Below, piece by piece: positions 39,198-42,740 of a stretch of 42,740 nt of DNA. The DNA is from an uncultured Clostridia bacterium (GTDB lineage Bacteria; Bacillota; Clostridia; Christensenellales; Borkfalkiaceae): positions 1 through 42,740 of the forward strand of contig CANRPN010000006.1 in NCBI GenBank assembly GCA_947632505.1. Direction: 5' to 3'. The notes beneath the pieces are model-generated. The model saw only the letters and a list, made by a program, of their open reading frames with translations. It was not told the DNA's origin and did not search any database. Each line of letters opens with the position of its first letter. The stretch's first letter is position 1. A program made the translations under genes and the position numbers.

Positions 39198-40151
39198 ATG
39201 ATCGAAATGGATATGCCCAAAATCGAAGTGGTGGAAAACGAGGAGAAATCGTATGCGAAGATCGTTGTAGAACCGCTCGAAAAGGGTTTCGGTCTTACGA
39301 TAGGCAACTGTCTCAGAAGAATCTTGTTGTCGGCGCTTCCCGGCGCTGCGGCGCAGGGGATCCGGTTTATGGACGGCAGCGTAAAACATGAGTTTTGCGC
39401 AATTCCGGGCGTCAAAGAGGACGTCACCGAGATCATTCTCAACTTAAAACTCCTCGCGATCAAGACGAAAATTACCGATAAAGATTATACCAAGACCCTT
39501 CGGCTCTGCAAGGAAGGTCCCGCAGTCATTCATGCGAGCGACATTGCACAGGACGCCGAAGTGGAGATCGTGAATGCCGACCAATACATCTGCACGGTGG
39601 ATGCGGGCGGCAAGATCGACATGGAGATCACCATCGGCAGAGGCAGAGGGTATCACCCCGCCAAGGATAACAAGCAGCCCATCATCGATTATATCCCCAT
39701 AGACTCCATCTATACGCCCGTCCAAAAGGTCAACTATAATGTGGACCCGGCGCGTGTGGGGCAGAATATCGACCATGACAGGCTCACGATCGAAGTTTGG
39801 ACGAACGGTACTTTCTCCGGGAAAGAGATCGTTTCGCTCGCCGCAAAAATCATGCAGGATCATATCAGTCTGTTCGTCAACCTTTCCGACAGTATCAAGG
39901 ACATGGACATCCTTGTCAAGACGGACGACGACAAACAGCAGCAAATTCTCTCCATGAAGATCGAGGAAATGGACTTCTCCGTCCGTTCTTACAACTGCTT
40001 GAAGAGAGCAAACATTCATACCGTGGAAGACCTCATTTCCAAGACAGAGGACGAAATGCTCAAAGTGCGCAACCTCGGCAAAAAGTCCCTCGACGAAGTG
40101 ATCCAAAAACTCGAACAGTACGGTCTTTCGCTGGAAAAAAAGGAGGATTAA
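39198..40151 (+). CDS. rpoA: DNA-directed RNA polymerase subunit alpha
   Basis: FGLTIGNCLRRILLSALPGAA; CTD SYNCLKRANIHTVEDL. Confidence 0.98.
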   Translation: MIEMDMPKIEVVENEEKSYAKIVVEPLEKGFGLTIGNCLRRILLSALPGAAAQGIRFMDGSVKHEFCAIPGVKEDVTEIILNLKLLAIKTKITDKDYTKTLRLCKEGPAVIHASDIAQDAEVEIVNADQYICTVDAGGKIDMEITIGRGRGYHPAKDNKQPIIDYIPIDSIYTPVQKVNYNVDPARVGQNIDHDRLTIEVWTNGTFSGKEIVSLAAKIMQDHISLFVNLSDSIKDMDILVKTDDDKQQQILSMKIEEMDFSVRSYNCLKRANIHTVEDLISKTEDEMLKVRNLGKKSLDEVIQKLEQYGLSLEKKED

Positions 40152-40154
40152 ATT

Positions 40155-40661
40155 ATGCCGGGTAAATTGGGCAAGACAACCAAACAGAGAATTGCATTAC
40201 TGAGAGGGCAGGCTTCTCAGCTCCTTTGGTACGGAAAGATCGAAACAACGGCGTCTCGCGCAAAGGAACTTCAATCCTATGTCGAGAAACTGATCACCAA
40301 GGCGGTCAACACGTATGACGACGTGGTAGAATACGACGTCATCATCAAGGACAAGAAGGGCAAGGACGTCAAGACGACTTCTGTCAAAGACGGACCCAAG
40401 AAACTTGCTGCTCGCCGCGCGATCATCGCCAAAACGTACGACTTGCAGGAGATCAAGCAGTTCAGCGAGAGCAAGAAGGATTATAAAAAGCGCACGGAGC
40501 AGATCCGTCATCCTCTTGTAGAGAAGCTGTTCAACGAAATCGCACCCAAGTATGCTCAGCGGAAGGAAGAGCTCGGCCAAGGCGGCGGATATACGAGAAT
40601 TTATCTTCTCGGCCAACGCCGCGGCGACGCAGCCGAAACCGCGATCATCGAATTGGTGTAA
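40155..40661 (+). CDS. rplQ: 50S ribosomal protein L17
   Basis: GKLGKTTKQRIALLRGQASQLLWYGKIETTASRAKEL. Confidence 0.97.
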   Translation: MPGKLGKTTKQRIALLRGQASQLLWYGKIETTASRAKELQSYVEKLITKAVNTYDDVVEYDVIIKDKKGKDVKTTSVKDGPKKLAARRAIIAKTYDLQEIKQFSESKKDYKKRTEQIRHPLVEKLFNEIAPKYAQRKEELGQGGGYTRIYLLGQRRGDAAETAIIELV

Positions 40662-40675
40662 AGAGTTCTATTGCA

Positions 40676-40715
40676 ACGCCGCCCGAGGCATTTCGCCTTG
40701 GGCGGCGTATTTTGT
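40676..40715 (+). terminator. Terminator hairpin after rplQ; part of a dispersed repeat
   Basis: ACGCCGCCCGAGGC-ATTTC-GCCTTGGGCGGCGT then ATTTTGTT. Confidence 0.7.
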
Positions 40716-40733
40716 TGTCGCAAATAACAACGC
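40679..40733. repeat. 55-nt two-hairpin repeat, copy 1
   Basis: Matches 41858-41912 at 52/55 positions by direct comparison. Confidence 0.85.
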
Positions 40734-40763
40734 AGCAAGGGGTAAGCGTAGAGCAAAATGCCA

Positions 40764-40803
40764 AATAAAAAAGCGCCCCGCGATTTTATACCGTGGGGCG
40801 CTT
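40764..40803 (-). terminator. Terminator for the minus-strand zinc-ribbon gene
   Basis: AAGCGCCCCGC/GTGGGGCGCTT stem; minus strand continues into a T-run. Confidence 0.8.
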
Positions 40804-40818
40804 ATACAAACGAAACCG

Positions 40819-41280
40819 TTATTTGTTCGTTAGCTTTAAGATGGATTTCAGTTTCTTATCCATCATCACGCTTGCTTTGGACGCGTCTTTCGAGGTCATC
40901 TTTTGAAGGAATGAAACGGTGTTCCCGCAGTGTGGGCAAGTGATCATGCAGGTAAAACTGAACGTGGTTCCCGTATATTTCCCAGCGTTGTCGTACTTAT
41001 CTTCCTTTTGATGGCACACATAGGAATATTCCACCCGCTCGTCCGTATCCCCCATATATTTCTGACATTCTGGGCAAATGGCGTGAAGTCTATCTTTGGC
41101 AATGGCATATGCGCATATAGCCGCCACAATGCCTGCAAACAGAAAGACGAATCCGATGTACGTAAGCCACGTAACACCCGTCATTCCAATCGCAATCAGC
41201 ACGATGCCGAGGACAAGTCCCACAACCGCGGCGAGTGCAAAGCCCTTGACCGATTTGAATACTGCTTTGAATCTGTTCAT
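40819..41280 (-). CDS. Two-TM membrane protein with C-terminal zinc-ribbon-like Cys pairs
   Basis: Two hydrophobic segments, then CPECQ...CPHCG; RBS GGAGAAA upstream of ATG. Confidence 0.75.
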   Translation of the reverse strand: MNRFKAVFKSVKGFALAAVVGLVLGIVLIAIGMTGVTWLTYIGFVFLFAGIVAAICAYAIAKDRLHAICPECQKYMGDTDERVEYSYVCHQKEDKYDNAGKYTGTTFSFTCMITCPHCGNTVSFLQKMTSKDASKASVMMDKKLKSILKLTNK

Positions 41281-41301
41281 TTTATTTTTCTCCTGTGATT
41301 A

Positions 41302-41324
41302 TTTGCACCTATATAAGTGCAAAA
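41302..41324. promoter_or_regulatory. Operator-like palindrome 1
   Basis: TTTGCACCTATATAAGTGCAAAA. Confidence 0.65.
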
Positions 41325-41326
41325 CT

Positions 41327-41355
41327 ATCATAACATTTGATTATAATAAAGTCAA
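41327..41355 (-). promoter_or_regulatory. Minus-strand promoter TTGACT-17-TATGAT
   Basis: Reverse complement of AGTCAA (41350-41355) and ATCATA (41327-41332). Confidence 0.6.
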
Positions 41356-41358
41356 GCG

Positions 41359-41382
41359 TTTTGCGCCTATTTAGGAGCAAAA
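41359..41382. promoter_or_regulatory. Operator-like palindrome 2, overlapping the RBS of the XRE gene
   Basis: TTTTGCGCCTATTTAGGAGCAAAA. Confidence 0.65.
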
Positions 41383-41387
41383 AATTC

Positions 41388-41618
41388 ATGAATATTGTAG
41401 TGGAAAAAAAGATCGGAGCAAATCTCAGAAAAATTCGGGAGCGAGCCGGCATGACGCAAGAAGAATTATCGGTAAAATTGCAACTCAACGGGTGCGATAT
41501 TACGCGGAGTGCGGTTGCAAAAATCGAGGTAGGACAACGCCACTTGTATCCGGATGAAATCGTTTTGATGCGGGCGATCCTCAAAACGACTTATGAAGAA
41601 ATATTTTTGCTCGAATAA
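41388..41618 (+). CDS. XRE-family HTH transcriptional regulator
   Basis: GANLRKIRERAGMTQEELSVKLQLNGCDITRSAVAKIEVGQRHLYPDEIVLMRAIL; start at 41388. Confidence 0.85.
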   Translation: MNIVVEKKIGANLRKIRERAGMTQEELSVKLQLNGCDITRSAVAKIEVGQRHLYPDEIVLMRAILKTTYEEIFLLE

Positions 41619-41630
41619 CCTTGTTATTTA

Positions 41631-41668
41631 AGTAGACCCCGCGTCGCTTTTGCGACGCGGGGTCTACT
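41631..41668. terminator. 17-bp perfect hairpin after the XRE gene (terminator-like, no downstream T-run)
   Basis: AGTAGACCCCGCGTCGC-TTTT-GCGACGCGGGGTCTACT. Confidence 0.6.
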
Positions 41669-41691
41669 GCCATTATTGTTTGCGTAAATCA

Positions 41692-41859
41692 TCAAAGCAT
41701 AGGCTTATGAAAATGCCGCGGGCTTGCATTACCCTTGATCTGCCTCTTCGGAATGACAAACGTGAGCGAATAGTATCCGCCTTTGGTATAGCGGTCGGGT
41801 TTCTCCTCGTTGCCTTCGGCAACACCCGTGCCGTTGTTCACATACACGAAGTTGCTTCC
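41692..41859 (-). pseudogene. Possible C-terminal remnant of a larger protein
   Basis: Minus-strand open frame GSNFVYVNNGTGVAEGNEEKPDRYTKGGYYSLTFVIPKRQIKGNASPRHFHKPML*; truncated at the boundary of the 55-nt repeat. Confidence 0.45.
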
Positions 41860-41912
41860 GCCCGAGGCATTTCGCCTCGGGCGGCGTATTTTGTTGCCGC
41901 AAACAACAACGC
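41858..41912. repeat. 55-nt two-hairpin repeat, copy 2
   Basis: CCGCCCGAGGCATTTCGCCTCGGGCGGCGTATTTTGTTGCCGCAAACAACAACGC. Confidence 0.85.
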
Positions 41913-41941
41913 TGTTTTTTGCGTGCGTTAGGGGTAGGGGA

Positions 41942-42146
41942 GGGCCGCGTCATGCTGAGCCGAAATACAGATACGCATTCCGCAGAAGAAAGTCTGCGAG
42001 TAATTGTCATTTCGACCGAAGCCGAAGGCAGAGCGGAGAAATCTCAACATTGTTTTTAATAATGAGGTAGAGATTTCTCGACTACGCTCGGAATGACATT
42101 TTTTAGAACATTGCGCGGCTCGGAATGACGGAAGAGCAAAGATGGT
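41942..42146. repeat. Tandem intergenic repeat unit 1 with internal long inverted repeat
   Basis: GGGCCGCGTCATGCTGAGCCGAAAT...GTCATTTCGACCGAAG...GAGAAATCTC...GAGATTTCTCGACTACGCTCGGAATGAC. Confidence 0.85.
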
Positions 42147-42325
42147 GGGCCGCGTCATGCTGAGCCGAAATGTGGATACGTAAGAAAGTCTGCGAGTAAT
42201 TGTCATTTCGACCGATGCCGAAGGCAGAGCGGAGAAATCTCAACATTGTTTTTAATAATGAGATAGAGATTCGTCGACTACGCTCGGAATGACATTTTTT
42301 AGAACGTTGCGCGGCTCGGAATGAC
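42147..42325. repeat. Tandem intergenic repeat unit 2
   Basis: Same segment order as unit 1, with a shorter left part and a few substitutions. Confidence 0.85.
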
Positions 42326-42423
42326 GCGAGGGGCGGGTCGAAATGACAAATGATAAAAATTTCACGGGGTGCATTTCTTAAAATTGTCATGTCGACCGAA
42401 GTGGAGACATCTCTACCTTATTT

Positions 42424-42457
42424 CTTGCCCTCCCCCAACAAGTTGGGGGAGAGCAAG
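42424..42457. repeat. Hairpin CTTGCCCTCCCCCAAC-AA-GTTGGGGGAGAGCAAG
   Basis: 15 paired positions with one mismatch, read directly. Confidence 0.75.
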
Positions 42458-42547
42458 AACTTCACCTGCTTTCTGTGTTTGTCGCAAACAATACCTTAAC
42501 AAAGTTCGATAGGAAAATTATAAATCAAATTTTTCCCAAAAAGGTAT

Positions 42548-42572
42548 AAATTCCGAATTTCGGAATTTTTTT
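42548..42572 (+). terminator. Terminator hairpin without an obvious upstream gene
   Basis: AAATTCCGA-ATT-TCGGAATTT-TTTT. Confidence 0.65.
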
Positions 42573-42644
42573 ATCGCTTTCCGGATTGAAAACCGCATAG
42601 GCCGCTCTATCACGTATCATAAAATGAAAAATTGCCATCTATCG

Positions 42645-42673
42645 TTGCGTTTTTGTTTGAACAGTGCTATAAT
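42645..42673 (+). promoter_or_regulatory. Promoter TTGCGT-17-TATAAT for the next gene
   Basis: TATAAT 42668-42673; 17-bp spacer; ATG at 42706 with RBS CGGAGG. Confidence 0.65.
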
Positions 42674-42705
42674 GGTGGTATAAAAAAGAAAAAACGGAGG
42701 ACGTT

Positions 42706-42740
42706 ATGTCTGAAAAAAAGAGCAAGGGGCAGGAGCTCAT
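42706..42740 (+). CDS. 5' end of a gene running off the window (MSEKKSKGQEL...)
   Basis: ATG preceded by AACGGAGGACGTT. Confidence 0.6.
   Translation, partial: MSEKKSKGQEL

Noticed and set aside
40552-40833. ORFs 40552-40833, 41650-41931, 41729-42010, 41810-42070, 41928-42206, 42103-42390
   Set aside because: Translations derive from palindromic repeats and terminators (for example ARGISPxAAYFVxANNNA, CHSERSREIS), not from coding sequence.
41942-42400. CRISPR array
   Set aside because: Only two long similar units with internal palindromes; no short regular repeats with unique spacers and no cas genes in the window.

Overview
This 42.7-kb window looks like a Clostridia-type Firmicutes chromosome. 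The assignment is inferred from S10-spc-alpha gene order, zinc-type S14 and S4, and Gram-positive style promoters and RBSs. From left to right it contains: (1) a densely structured intergenic region, then obgE and a yhbY-like gene; (2) a NifU-like scaffold gene plus a GGGtGRT-family gene; (3) a co-directional block at about 4.4-21.7 kb encoding a 2506-aa membrane-anchored subtilase/BspA-LRR protein, a lipoprotein with InlB/GLUG-like repeats, and an Opp-type peptide ABC transporter whose subunits carry unusual insertions, plus a small TM protein; (4) a flippase-like gene with pssA-like and psd genes; (5) the S10-spc-alpha ribosomal superoperon with secY, adk, map, infA, rpmJ, rpoA and rplQ; (6) a divergent XRE-regulator / zinc-ribbon membrane protein pair with matched operator palindromes; (7) a repeat-rich intergenic region with a gene remnant. 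The items I rate most worth a second look are: the protease-Opp locus with a shared 'DENGxP' peptide motif inserted in the lipoprotein, OppC and OppD; a flush four-way-junction (cloverleaf) palindrome at 78-146; an apparently leaderless obgE; an attenuator-like rpsJ leader; and the two-operator XRE module. All calls come from reading sequence and supplied translations. No database search or folding software was run.
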